Assembly (NCBI RefSeq): GCF_020859565.1
Contig: NZ_JAJHUO010000041.1
Span: 1-64,000, forward strand
Direction: 5' to 3'
Source of the DNA: Saccharothrix luteola
GTDB lineage: Bacteria; Actinomycetota; Actinomycetes; Mycobacteriales; Pseudonocardiaceae
DNA: 64,000 nt
Within the stretch, counting starts at the first letter, position 1. Each line of letters starts with the position of its first letter. The translations under genes and the position numbers were made by a program. The notes below the pieces were generated by a model. That model had not been told where the DNA came from. It saw only the letters and a program-made list of their open reading frames with translations, and made no database searches. Below are positions 53,549 to 61,386 of the stretch, piece after piece.

Positions 53549-54410
53549 GGCGGCCTCCGAAGAACCCCTGGGGACGCAGGATCAGCGTCACGAACAGCGC
53601 GGCGTAGAAGAACGTCTGCGCCCACGTGGTGCCCAGCGGCAGTTGCAGCAGGTTCTGCCCGACGCCCAGCAGCAACGCCGCGATGGCCGCCCCGCCGACG
53701 CTGCCGAGCCCGCCGACCACGATGATCGCCATCAGCGGCCCGATCCAGTGCCAGTGCAGCGACGGGTAGATCGTGGCGTCCAGCGCCAGCGCGGTCCCGC
53801 CGACGGCGGCCGTGGCCAGGCCCAGCCCGAAGCCGTACCCGGCGACCCGGTCGGTGTCCACGCCGAGCAGCCGCGCCGCCTCGCGGTGCTGCATCGTGGC
53901 CCGCAGGGCCTGGCCGAACCGGGTGACCTTGAGCAGCACGTGCAGCCCGGCCAACGTGACCACCGCCAGCCCGAACGCGATCAGCTTCACCAGCGCCACG
54001 CTCGCGCCGAACAGCTCCAGCCGAGCGCCCGAGTACGACAGCGGCACGCGCCGGTGCGTGCCGCTGAACACCAGTCCCAGCGCGCCCTCCACCACCAACG
54101 CCACCGCGAACGTGAGCAGCACCGACATCATCGTCGCGGTGGCCGGTCGCAACCGGGCCACCAGCAGCCGCTGCACCGCCACGCCGAGCGCGAAGAACAA
54201 CGGCACCGTGGCCACCAGCGACAGCATCGGGTCCAGCCCGGTGCCCGCGGTGAACGCCCACGCCAGGTACGCCGCCAGCACCAGGAACGCGGAGTGCGCG
54301 ATCATCACCACGCGCATCACGCCGAAGTAGAGCGTCAGGCCGGCGGCCAGCAGGGCGTAGAGCCCGCCCATCAGCAAGCCGAGCACGAGGCTCTGGAAGA
54401 CGAGGGACAC
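53532..54410 (-). CDS. livH: Branched-chain amino acid type ABC permease, LivH
   Basis: A 292-residue permease with eight to nine hydrophobic segments; signatures GGLYALLAAGLTLYFGVMRVVMIAHSAFLVLAAYLA and the EAA loop FGQALRATMQHREAARLLGVDTDRVAGYGFGLGLATAAVGGTALAL, then PLMAIIVVGGLGSVGGAAIAALLLG. The GTG start at 54410 is 6 nt downstream of the binding-protein stop. It pairs with LivM. Confidence 0.94.
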   Translation of the reverse strand: MSLVFQSLVLGLLMGGLYALLAAGLTLYFGVMRVVMIAHSAFLVLAAYLAWAFTAGTGLDPMLSLVATVPLFFALGVAVQRLLVARLRPATATMMSVLLTFAVALVVEGALGLVFSGTHRRVPLSYSGARLELFGASVALVKLIAFGLAVVTLAGLHVLLKVTRFGQALRATMQHREAARLLGVDTDRVAGYGFGLGLATAAVGGTALALDATIYPSLHWHWIGPLMAIIVVGGLGSVGGAAIAALLLGVGQNLLQLPLGTTWAQTFFYAALFVTLILRPQGFFGGRLAQRF

Positions 54411-54416
54411 CCGGCC

Positions 54417-55643
54417 TCACCACGCGGGCTTCGGGTAGACCAGCTCGGCTTCCTCCGCCTCGGCGGGCAGCACGATGCGGATCTCGCCGCCCACGTACTG
54501 CTGGATCAGGTGCGCGCCCTGCGGGCGGCCGGCCGAGTCCCACCGCAGCGGACCGACGACGGTGCGCACCTCGTTGCCGTGCAGCCAATCGATCATCTTC
54601 CGCTGGCACGCCTCGGACGGGTCGGCGCAGCCGGCGGCCGTGACGGCGGCGGCGACGACCTGGCCGGTGGTCCAGGCGTTGGCCTCGTCCTCGGTGGGCG
54701 CGGCGCCGTGCTCGCGGGTGTAGAAGTCCACGAACTCCTTGTTGGACGGGTAGTCCGCCTCGGGCGTGTAGCCGGTCGGGGACAGGATGCCCTCGGTCTG
54801 CGCGCCGATCGCCTTGGGGAACTCGGGGTTGGTGGGCGCGGTGGAGAACGCGGCCAGCTTCGGCTGGTAGTCCAGCTGCCGCAGGGCCACGATCAGGTTC
54901 ACCGCGTCCTGGTACTGCGTGCCGCCGACCACGACGTCCGCGCGCGAGTCGGCGATCTTGGCCGCGATCGAGCCGAAGTCGGTGGTGTTGGGCGGGTACA
55001 CCTCGTCCACCACGGTCCGGATGCCCGCCGCGGCCAGCTTCTCCTTGAGCCCGTTGGCCGTGCCCTGGGCGAACGGGTCGTCCATCGCCGCGTACGCCGC
55101 CGTCCTCGGCCGGGTGGCCTCGGGCATCGCGATGATCGCCTCGGCCAGGTGGTCGTAGTGGTCCTGCGCGATGGCGGGCGCGGCGTAGAACAGGTTGTCG
55201 AAGCCCTGCTCGAAGACCTCGCGCGCGGCGCCCGCCGGTTCGACGAACAGGAACCCGTAGTCGCGCGCCACCTGCGCGGCCGGGATGACCAGCCGGGTGG
55301 AGAACGGGCCGAAGACGAGGTCGACGCCGTCGGAGTTGATCAGCTTCTCGTAGTCGGCGGCCACCCGGTCGGCGTTGGACTGGTCGTCCAGGACGATCAG
55401 CTCCACCTGGCGGCCGAGGAGCCCGCCGTTCGCGTTGACGTGCTTCGCCCACGCCTCGTAGCCGCGCTGCACGCCCTTGCCCGGTTCGGAGAAGTCGCCG
55501 GTGAGGGGCAACGAGACGCCGACGCGGATCGGCCCGTCGGCGCCCCCTCCGCCCTCGGCCGGTCGGCCCCCGAAGCACCCGGAGACCAGCAGCGCCGCGG
55601 CCGCGCCGAGGGCGCCGAGCCGGAGCCCGTGAGCGATGTCCAT
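54417..55643 (-). CDS. Branched-chain amino acid type binding lipoprotein, LivK-like
   Basis: A 408-residue extracellular binding protein. The lipobox LLVSGCFGG anchors the mature protein, which reads IRVGVSLPLTGDFSEPGKGVQRGYEAWAKHVNANGGLLGRQVELIVLDDQSNADRVAADYEKLINSDGVDLVFGPFSTRL, the peripla_BP_6 (LivJ/LivK) pattern. The family takes up branched-chain amino acids but also amides, aromatic acids and other small solutes; the true ligand cannot be told. It is the first gene of the operon and has its own promoter and palindromic operator directly upstream (55668-55711). Confidence 0.94.
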   Translation of the reverse strand: MDIAHGLRLGALGAAAALLVSGCFGGRPAEGGGGADGPIRVGVSLPLTGDFSEPGKGVQRGYEAWAKHVNANGGLLGRQVELIVLDDQSNADRVAADYEKLINSDGVDLVFGPFSTRLVIPAAQVARDYGFLFVEPAGAAREVFEQGFDNLFYAAPAIAQDHYDHLAEAIIAMPEATRPRTAAYAAMDDPFAQGTANGLKEKLAAAGIRTVVDEVYPPNTTDFGSIAAKIADSRADVVVGGTQYQDAVNLIVALRQLDYQPKLAAFSTAPTNPEFPKAIGAQTEGILSPTGYTPEADYPSNKEFVDFYTREHGAAPTEDEANAWTTGQVVAAAVTAAGCADPSEACQRKMIDWLHGNEVRTVVGPLRWDSAGRPQGAHLIQQYVGGEIRIVLPAEAEEAELVYPKPAW

Positions 55644-55667
55644 CGTCCACCCGTCGTCGAGGGATGA

Positions 55668-55711
55668 GGTAAGCGCTTTCCGAGCATAGGAAGCCCACGG
55701 TGATGTGACAA
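55668..55711 (-). promoter_or_regulatory. Promoter and palindromic operator of liv operon
   Basis: On the minus strand, TTGTCA (55706-55711) and TATGCT (55683-55688) are separated by exactly 17 bp, a near-consensus housekeeping promoter. Directly downstream, GGAAAGCGCTTACC (55668-55681) is a near-perfect palindrome of the LacI/GalR operator type (AAGCGCTT core), placed to block transcription. It ends 24 bp before the ATG. Confidence 0.75.
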
Positions 55712-56220
55712 GGACCGGAATAATTCCACGCGACCCATAATCGTTTCGCGTCGTCGAACCGCCACCGTCCGCAGTTTTTCATGAGCAACCCTCATGATGT
55801 CCGGCAAATGTCGCAATACTTCCGGACCTCAAATCGAAACGTGCCCACAAAGGCAGATCGGGCCCACGCCGTTACCCACGGTCACCACTTTTACCCACCG
55901 CGCACCATGGTCGACGCCTGGCCACGCGCCGCGATTCCGCAGCCTCTAGGCCGTTCACAGCCAGCGTCGTGACCAGGAGTGATGCAACCGTAACACTGTA
56001 TCGATCACCGCCCGTGGCGATCAAGGTCGACGCCTCACACGCGCATTTAACACGCCCGGCGACACGTATCGGCGGAAGCCCGAAGCGACCTGGTACAACG
56101 GTATTGCCGACCCACTCGACCGAGTGTGTGATGGGCGCGAAATCGAGCCAGGCCGCACAACACACCGGGAATCCGTGCTGCCGGAAAAACCGGCGAAATA
56201 CCAACATGGGAGAACATCCA
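55712..56220. other. Gap upstream of acyl-CoA dehydrogenase gene
   Basis: About 500 bases, less G+C-rich than the rest of the window. An open frame extends upstream of the dehydrogenase start but its translation has no family features, so it is taken as non-coding. The notable item is a palindrome at 56113-56126. No other gene or RNA is evident. Confidence 0.6.
56113..56126. promoter_or_regulatory. 14-bp palindrome upstream of acyl-CoA dehydrogenase
   Basis: CACTCGACCGAGTG, perfect 6-bp arms with AC between, 94 bp upstream of the GTG. The form resembles TetR-family operators. No TetR gene is adjacent. Confidence 0.45.
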
Positions 56221-57510
56221 GTGAGCTTCGCCGCCCGGACGACCAGCTACTTCACCACTCCGCAGCACGAGCGGTTGCGCGCCGAGGTGCGCGCGTTCGC
56301 CGAGGCGGAGGTCGCGCCGGCGGTGGCCGGCATGGAGGAGTCCAGAGCCGTCCACGTCGAGTTGTCCCGGCTGATCGCGCGGCAGGGCTGGCTCGGCGTC
56401 ACCGTCGAACCGAGGTACGGCGGGATGGGCCTGGGCCACCTGGCCAAGACCATCATCATCGAGGAGCTGTCCCGCGTCAGCGGCGCGATGGGCGCCATGG
56501 TGCAGGCGTCCCAGCTGGGCGTCGCGAAGATCGTGCACTTCGGCGACGAGGAGCAGAAGCGGCACTGGCTGCCGCGGGTGAGCGACGGCCGGTGCCTGCC
56601 GACCATCGCGGTGACCGAGCCGGAGGCGGGCGGGCACGTGCTCGGCATGGCCGCCACCGCCGAGCGCGTGGGCGACGAGTACGTCCTCAACGGGCGCAAG
56701 GTGTTCGTCGGCAACAGCCACGTCGGCGACCTGCACGGCGTGGTGGTCCGCACCGGGCCGGGCTCGCGCGGCCTGTCCGCGTTCCTGGTGGAGGCGACCG
56801 CGCCGGGCTTCTCGCTGGCGCCGCATCGGCCCGCCCTCGGCCTGCACGGCTTCAGCTTCGGCGAGCTGATCTTCGACGACTGCCGCGTGCCTGCGGCGAA
56901 CCTGCTGGGCGCCGAGGGGGACGGCCTCGCCGTCGCCTACTCGTCCAGCGTCCTGTACGGGCGGCCCAACCTGACCGCCGTGTCGCTCGGCATCCACCGC
57001 GCGATCGTGGAGCAGACGGTCGAGTTCGCGAGCAGCCACCGGCGTTACGGCGAGCCGCTGTCCGAGCTGCCCACCGTGAAGCAGAAGCTGGGCCAGATGC
57101 AGTCGCAGCTGATGACCGCGCGGCTGGCCGCGTACTACGCCGCGCACCTCCTCGACCAGGGCATCCCGTGCGACGCGGACCTGATCAGCGCCAAGCTGCT
57201 CAACGTCGAGTCCTCTTTGGACTCCGCGCGCACGGCGATGGAGGTGCACGCGGCGTACGGGCTCGACCCCGGCCGCACCGTCGAGCGCCTGCTGCGCGAC
57301 GCGAACCACATCTACTCCCCCGCCGGCACGTCGGACATCCAGCGGCTGCGGCTGGCCGAGGTGGCGCTGGGTACCTACCGGGACCAGTGGTCCGCCCGGC
57401 TGTCCGACAAGCTGCGCGCGAGCAGCACCGGGCTGGACCGGATGACGCTCGTGGCGGGCGAGCCGGCGAACCTGCCGATCGGGCAACCGGCGGTCGCCAC
57501 GTCGAACTAG
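56221..57510 (+). CDS. Acyl-CoA dehydrogenase
   Basis: A 429-residue FAD-dependent dehydrogenase that would oxidise an acyl-CoA (or carrier-bound acyl group) to the enoyl form. The N-terminal helical domain (HERLRAEVRAFAEAEVAPAV) is followed by the middle beta domain with TIAVTEPEAGGHVLGM and VLNGRKVFVGNSHVGDLHGVVVRTG, and the C-terminal domain with the FAD-contacting region (HRRYGEPLSELPTVKQKLGQM, EVHAAYGLDPGRTVERLLRDANHIYSPAGTSDIQRLRLAEVAL). GTG at 56221 has GGGAGA 7 nt upstream; ATG at 56206 is an alternative. The usual catalytic Glu position is not certain in this subfamily. It stands alone between the liv operon and a terminator, so its pathway is unclear. Confidence 0.93.
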   Translation: MSFAARTTSYFTTPQHERLRAEVRAFAEAEVAPAVAGMEESRAVHVELSRLIARQGWLGVTVEPRYGGMGLGHLAKTIIIEELSRVSGAMGAMVQASQLGVAKIVHFGDEEQKRHWLPRVSDGRCLPTIAVTEPEAGGHVLGMAATAERVGDEYVLNGRKVFVGNSHVGDLHGVVVRTGPGSRGLSAFLVEATAPGFSLAPHRPALGLHGFSFGELIFDDCRVPAANLLGAEGDGLAVAYSSSVLYGRPNLTAVSLGIHRAIVEQTVEFASSHRRYGEPLSELPTVKQKLGQMQSQLMTARLAAYYAAHLLDQGIPCDADLISAKLLNVESSLDSARTAMEVHAAYGLDPGRTVERLLRDANHIYSPAGTSDIQRLRLAEVALGTYRDQWSARLSDKLRASSTGLDRMTLVAGEPANLPIGQPAVATSN

Positions 57511-57517
57511 CACCCAA

Positions 57518-57552
57518 GCCCCTCCGGGACGTTCCGCCCGTCCCGGAGGGGC
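57518..57552. terminator. Bidirectional terminator
   Basis: GCCCCTCCGGGACG (57518-57531) and CGTCCCGGAGGGGC (57539-57552), a perfect 14-bp stem with a 7-nt loop, between the convergent acyl-CoA dehydrogenase and EamA genes. Confidence 0.88.
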
Positions 57553-57553
57553 C

Positions 57554-58483
57554 CTAGCGCGGCTCGCCCAGCTTCACGGCCACCACGCCGCCGAGGATCA
57601 ACGCCCCGCCGGCCAGCTGGACCGGGCCCGGCGCCTCGCCGAGCAGCAGCCACGCGAAGAGCAACGCCATCACGACCTCGGTCAACGCCACGAACGACGC
57701 CAGCCGCGAGCCGAGCCGCCTGGTCGCGGCGATGCCGACGACGTACGCGAGGGCCGCCGTCACCACGCCGAGCGCGAGCACCGGCAGCCACCACGCCACG
57801 CTGAACCCGTCGAACGCGACCGGCGCGCCCGACACCGCGAACGGGACGATCCCGACCGCGCCCGCCAGCAGCAGCACGACGCCGCCCAGCAGCAACCCGC
57901 CCGCGGCCAGCACGGTCCCGGGCAGCCCTTCCGCGTCACGCGCGTTGAGCACGAAGTACGCCGCCGCGCCCACCATCGCGGCCAACGCCCACAGCACGCC
58001 GACCACGCTGACGTGCGCGCCGGACACGACGTCGAGCACCAGCAACAGCCCGAGCAGGCCCAGCACGCCGCCGAGCACCGTCAGCCGGGTCGGCCGCTGG
58101 CCGTGCCGCAGCCACAACCAGCCGACCACGGCCACCGGTGCGGTGTACTCGACCAGCAGCGCGACCCCGACCTCCATGTGCGCGACGGCGTTGAAGAACG
58201 CCAGTTGGCAACCCGCCACCGCGACCAGCCCGTAGGCCGTGATCAGCGGGGCGTTGCGGCGCAGCAGGCGCCACCGGCCGCGCAGCTGCACGACCGCGAT
58301 CGGCGCCAGCACCACCGCGGCCAGCAGGACGCGCACCGCGACCGCGGCGGCGGAGGACCAGCCCGCGTCCATGAGCCCGCGCGCCAGCGGCCCGGACAAC
58401 CCGAAGGACGACGCGGACAGCAGCGCGAACCCCAACCCGGCCCGCAGCCCGCCCACCTGCACGTCATGTGTCATCGTCGCCAT
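57554..58483 (-). CDS. EamA/DMT-family exporter
   Basis: A 309-residue transporter with ten hydrophobic segments in two EamA repeats (about residues 14-145 and 155-305). The first repeat starts GLRAGLGFALLSASSFGLSGPLARGLMDAGWSSAAAVAVRVLLAAVVL, and PVAVVGWLWLRHGQRPTRLTVLGGVLGLLGLLLVLD closes it. Such proteins (RhtA, YdcZ-like) export amino acids and metabolites. ATG at 58483 follows TAGCGT by 8 nt. It is divergent from a CGNR zinc-finger regulator 39 bp away, which likely controls it. Cargo unknown. Confidence 0.92.
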   Translation of the reverse strand: MATMTHDVQVGGLRAGLGFALLSASSFGLSGPLARGLMDAGWSSAAAVAVRVLLAAVVLAPIAVVQLRGRWRLLRRNAPLITAYGLVAVAGCQLAFFNAVAHMEVGVALLVEYTAPVAVVGWLWLRHGQRPTRLTVLGGVLGLLGLLLVLDVVSGAHVSVVGVLWALAAMVGAAAYFVLNARDAEGLPGTVLAAGGLLLGGVVLLLAGAVGIVPFAVSGAPVAFDGFSVAWWLPVLALGVVTAALAYVVGIAATRRLGSRLASFVALTEVVMALLFAWLLLGEAPGPVQLAGGALILGGVVAVKLGEPR

Positions 58484-58522
58484 GACCCATGACGCTATGG
58501 ACCTCGGGAGTAATCTGTCAAC

Positions 58523-59053
58523 ATGCTTTTCACCCATGACACGACCGCGTCGCTCGTCGCCGCGGTCGCCTTGGTGAACTCGGCCGAGGAGCCGGACACG
58601 ATGACCGACCAGGCGCAACTGGACGCGTTCTTCGCCGAGCACGGCTACACCGGCTCACGCACGCACGACGCCGCCGAACTGGAGGCCGTGCGAGCGCTGC
58701 GCGGCCCGCTGCGGGGGCTGCTGACCAGCGACCGCGACACCGCCGTCGGGATCGTGAACGACATCCTGGCCAGGCACCGGGCGGTGCCGCGGCTGGTGCG
58801 GCACGACGGTTTCGACTACCACCTGCACGCCACCGACCCCGCGACGCCGCTCGCCGACCGGATCGCCGTCGAGACGGCCATGGCGATGGTCGACGTGATC
58901 CGCGCCGACGAGATGAGCCGCCTCTCCGTCTGCGCGGACGAGACGTGCGGCGGGCTCGTGCTGGACCTCTCGCGCAACCGCTCGCGCCGCTACTGCAGCA
59001 CGACGTGCGGGAACCGGATCGCCGTCGCGGCTTACCGCGCCCGCCGCAACTGA
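58523..59053 (+). CDS. CGNR zinc-finger (ABATE-domain) regulator
   Basis: A 176-residue regulator. The N-terminal ABATE-type helical part (residues ~1-120; LFTHDTTASLVAAVALVNS, LRGPLRGLL, FDYHLHATDPATPLADRIAVETAMAMVDVI) is followed by the C-terminal zinc finger CADETCGGLVLDLSRNRSRRYCSTTCGNRIAVAAYRARR, with the four cysteines and the CGNR signature. ATG at 58523 follows TAATCT by 6 nt. It is divergent from the EamA exporter, the usual arrangement for these stress-type regulators in actinomycetes; ligand unknown. The metal-regulated operon begins 142 bp downstream on the same strand. Confidence 0.92.
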   Translation: MLFTHDTTASLVAAVALVNSAEEPDTMTDQAQLDAFFAEHGYTGSRTHDAAELEAVRALRGPLRGLLTSDRDTAVGIVNDILARHRAVPRLVRHDGFDYHLHATDPATPLADRIAVETAMAMVDVIRADEMSRLSVCADETCGGLVLDLSRNRSRRYCSTTCGNRIAVAAYRARRN

Positions 59054-59117
59054 GCCCTTCTCGCACTTCGACCGCGGAGGAGACGTTCGACCGGACCCAG
59101 TGAGCCACATCACTCGA

Positions 59118-59153
59118 TTGGCGGCCTCGCCACCGGACTGATAATGATTACCA
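59118..59153 (+). promoter_or_regulatory. Promoter with Fur/Zur-type 7-1-7 box
   Basis: TTGGCG (59118-59123) and GATAAT (59140-59145), spaced 16 bp, form the promoter of the operon. TGATAATGATTACCA (59139-59153) covers the -10 and matches the 7-1-7 Fur-family box TGATAAT-N-ATTATCA with one mismatch (C for T at the 13th base). Binding would block transcription, so the operon should be switched on when the metal (iron or zinc) is scarce. Which Fur-family protein binds is not known. Confidence 0.7.
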
Positions 59154-59195
59154 TTCCCTCAGTCCCGGTCCGACGCCCCTTTCGGAGGAGCACGC

Positions 59196-60452
59196 GTGGC
59201 GCACTTGTTGATGATCGAGAGCTGGGTCGGCGCGATGAGTTCGTTGCTCCCACGGGCGATCCACGAGTCCGGCCACCGGTTCACCTTCCTCACCCGCGAC
59301 CTCCAGCACTACCTGCGCTCCGCGCCCGCGCACCCGCACCCGTTGCTGGCGGCGGACAACGTGCTCACCGCCGAGACCAACGACGTGCCGTCACTGCTGT
59401 CCTATGTGGAACGCGTGCACGGCGTGCTGGCGTTCGACGGCGTGATCTCGTCCTGCGACTACTACCTCTCCACCGTCGCCTCCGTGGCCGCGCACCTCGG
59501 CCTGCCCGGAGCGGACCCGCAGGCCGTCGAACGCGCCTACCGCAAGGACCTCACCCGCGCGACCACCTCGGCCGCGGGCGTGCCGGGGCCCCGGTTCGCG
59601 CTGGCGCGGGACTGGCCCGCGACCGCGAAGGCCGCCGCCGAGCTGGGCTACCCGCTGGTGGTCAAGCCGGTCGACCTGTGCGCGGGGATGCACGTGCGGG
59701 AGGTGGGCGACGAGACCGCGCTGCGCGAGGCGTACCTGGCGCTGGAAGCGTTCCCGGTCAACGCGCGGGGTCAGGAGCGGGTGCCGACCGTGCTGCTGGA
59801 GGAGTTGCTGGTCGGCCCCGAGGTGAGCGTGGAGACGGTGACGGTGGCCGGCACGACCTACGTGATCGGGGTGACCGACAAGAGCCTGGCCGGGCGGCCG
59901 TGGTTCGTGGAGAGCGGCCACATGTTCCCGGCCGCGGTGAGCGACGCCGACCGGGACGCGGCCGTGGACACCGCCGTGAGCGCGATCGACGCGCTGGGCC
60001 TCGACCACGCGGTCGCGCACACGGAGGTCAAGCTGACCGCCGACGGCCCCCGGCTGATCGAGGTCAACCCGCGCCCGGCGGGCAACCGGATCACGGAGCT
60101 GGTGCGCCGCGTGACCGGTGTCGACCTGCCGTCGGTGTTCGCCGAGCTGGCCGTCGGCCGCCGGCCCGACCTGCGGGCCCGGGAGACGGGTGTGCGCAGC
60201 GCCGCCGTCCAGTTCCTGCTGCCGCCGCGGGCAGGGGTCGTGGCGGGGATCGACGGTGTGGAGGCCCTGGCCGCGAACCCGGAGGTGGTGGACTGGGCCG
60301 CGAAGCCCGCCGGCCACCGCGCGGGCGAGCCGACCAGCAACAACAGCTACCTCGGGCACGTCATGGTCACCTCCCCGGACACCAACGCGCGCGCTCGCGC
60401 CGAACGCGTCGTCGGCACCCTGGACGTCCGCTACGCGGAGGACATCGCGTGA
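59196..60452 (+). CDS. ATP-grasp ligase, metallophore-like operon
   Basis: A 418-residue ATP-grasp enzyme, expected to activate a carboxylate as acyl phosphate and join it to an amine. After a preATP-grasp domain (residues ~1-115) come the ATP-binding features GYPLVVKPVDLCAGMHVREV (Lys157), TVLLEELLVGPEVSVETV and the metal-binding end HTEVKLTADGPRLIEVNPRPAGNRITELV (Glu277, Glu289, Asn291). The family includes amino-acid ligases and carnosine-synthase-type enzymes. GGAGG lies before GTG 59196. It is the first gene after the Fur-type promoter and is followed by DUF364, PLP-enzyme, epimerase and exporter genes. Substrates unknown; a dipeptide or an amide is likely. Confidence 0.92.
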   Translation: MAHLLMIESWVGAMSSLLPRAIHESGHRFTFLTRDLQHYLRSAPAHPHPLLAADNVLTAETNDVPSLLSYVERVHGVLAFDGVISSCDYYLSTVASVAAHLGLPGADPQAVERAYRKDLTRATTSAAGVPGPRFALARDWPATAKAAAELGYPLVVKPVDLCAGMHVREVGDETALREAYLALEAFPVNARGQERVPTVLLEELLVGPEVSVETVTVAGTTYVIGVTDKSLAGRPWFVESGHMFPAAVSDADRDAAVDTAVSAIDALGLDHAVAHTEVKLTADGPRLIEVNPRPAGNRITELVRRVTGVDLPSVFAELAVGRRPDLRARETGVRSAAVQFLLPPRAGVVAGIDGVEALAANPEVVDWAAKPAGHRAGEPTSNNSYLGHVMVTSPDTNARARAERVVGTLDVRYAEDIA

Positions 60453-60549
60453 CCGGGCAGGGATTCGCGCGAGCAGACCGGGCCACGGTCACCGACGGCC
60501 CCGACCACCGCGCAACCGGGCGCGCGGGCCGAACGCCGGGAGGCGTGGC

Positions 60550-61386
60550 GTGACGGCGCAGGCAGACCGGCGCCCCCTGTCGGGCGTCACCGAACTGACC
60601 GCCCTGGCGCGAGCCGGCGCGTTGGGACCCGACCCGGCCGACTCCCGGGTCAGCGTCGCGTTCACCACGAGGCAGGGCGCGCGGCACGTGTCACGTGACC
60701 AGGTGTACCGCAACACGGTGATCAGCGTCCGGATCGGTGACGCGGTCGGCTCGTGCGCGGTCGAGCCCGATGACGCGGACGACGCCGCCGTGACCGACTG
60801 CGTCGGCGAGACCGTCGCCGACCTGCTCGCCCACCCCGACACCGCGATCCGCACGGCGGTGCTGGACGCGTACCTCATGCACGCCCACCCGCACCACCTC
60901 GCCGCCGCGCGGCACGTCGTGATCGGCGCCGGCGACTCGCTGGCCAAGTCGATGACCCGCGCGTCCGCGGTGGTCGACCTGCTCGACGCCGCACCGGGGC
61001 AACGCGTGCTGGTCGTCGGCGTGGTGAACTCGCTGCTGCACCACCTGCGCGCCCGCGGCCTGGAGTACGTGCCCTGCGACCTCAAGGGCGGTCGCACGGA
61101 GTGGGACGAGCCGATCGTGACCGACGCGCTCGCCGCCGTCGCCGACTGCGACCTCGTGCTGGCCTCCGGCATGACGGTCGGCAACGGCAGCTTCGAACCG
61201 CTGCTGCGCGCGACCACCGCCGCCGATCGGCCGCTGGTGGTGTTCGCCCAGACCGCGAGCGCGATCGTGCCGTGGTTCCTCGGCTCGGGCGTCACGGCGG
61301 TGTCGGCGGAGCCGTACCCGTTCTTCTGGCTGCACGGCGGCCCGACCACGCTGCACCACTACCGCGTCCCGGGACGTGCCCGGTGA
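60550..61386 (+). CDS. DUF364 (putative heavy-metal chelation) protein
   Basis: A 278-residue protein of the DUF364 family, with an N-terminal DUF4213-like beta/alpha part (VSVAFTTRQGARHVSRDQVYRNTVISVRIG, AIRTAVLDAYLMHAHPHH) and a C-terminal Rossmann-like part (VLVVGVVNSLLHHLRARGLEYVPCDLKGG, DCDLVLASGMTVGNGSFEPLL). The family is annotated as putative heavy-metal chelation from structure; no reaction is proven. GTG at 60550 has GGGAGG 6 nt upstream. It follows the ATP-grasp gene after 97 nt and its TGA overlaps the next GTG. Its place in a Fur-box operon supports a metal-related or metallophore-tailoring role. Confidence 0.87.
   Translation: MTAQADRRPLSGVTELTALARAGALGPDPADSRVSVAFTTRQGARHVSRDQVYRNTVISVRIGDAVGSCAVEPDDADDAAVTDCVGETVADLLAHPDTAIRTAVLDAYLMHAHPHHLAAARHVVIGAGDSLAKSMTRASAVVDLLDAAPGQRVLVVGVVNSLLHHLRARGLEYVPCDLKGGRTEWDEPIVTDALAAVADCDLVLASGMTVGNGSFEPLLRATTAADRPLVVFAQTASAIVPWFLGSGVTAVSAEPYPFFWLHGGPTTLHHYRVPGRAR

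Noticed and set aside
55969..56220. N-terminal extension of the acyl-CoA dehydrogenase
   Set aside because: The family fold begins at about 56221; the upstream part has unrelated composition, and the GTG has a proper ribosome binding site.
59139..59153. DtxR/IdeR iron box
   Set aside because: IdeR boxes follow TTAGGTTAGGCTAACCTAA; this AT-rich 7-1-7 site fits the Fur/Zur class instead.
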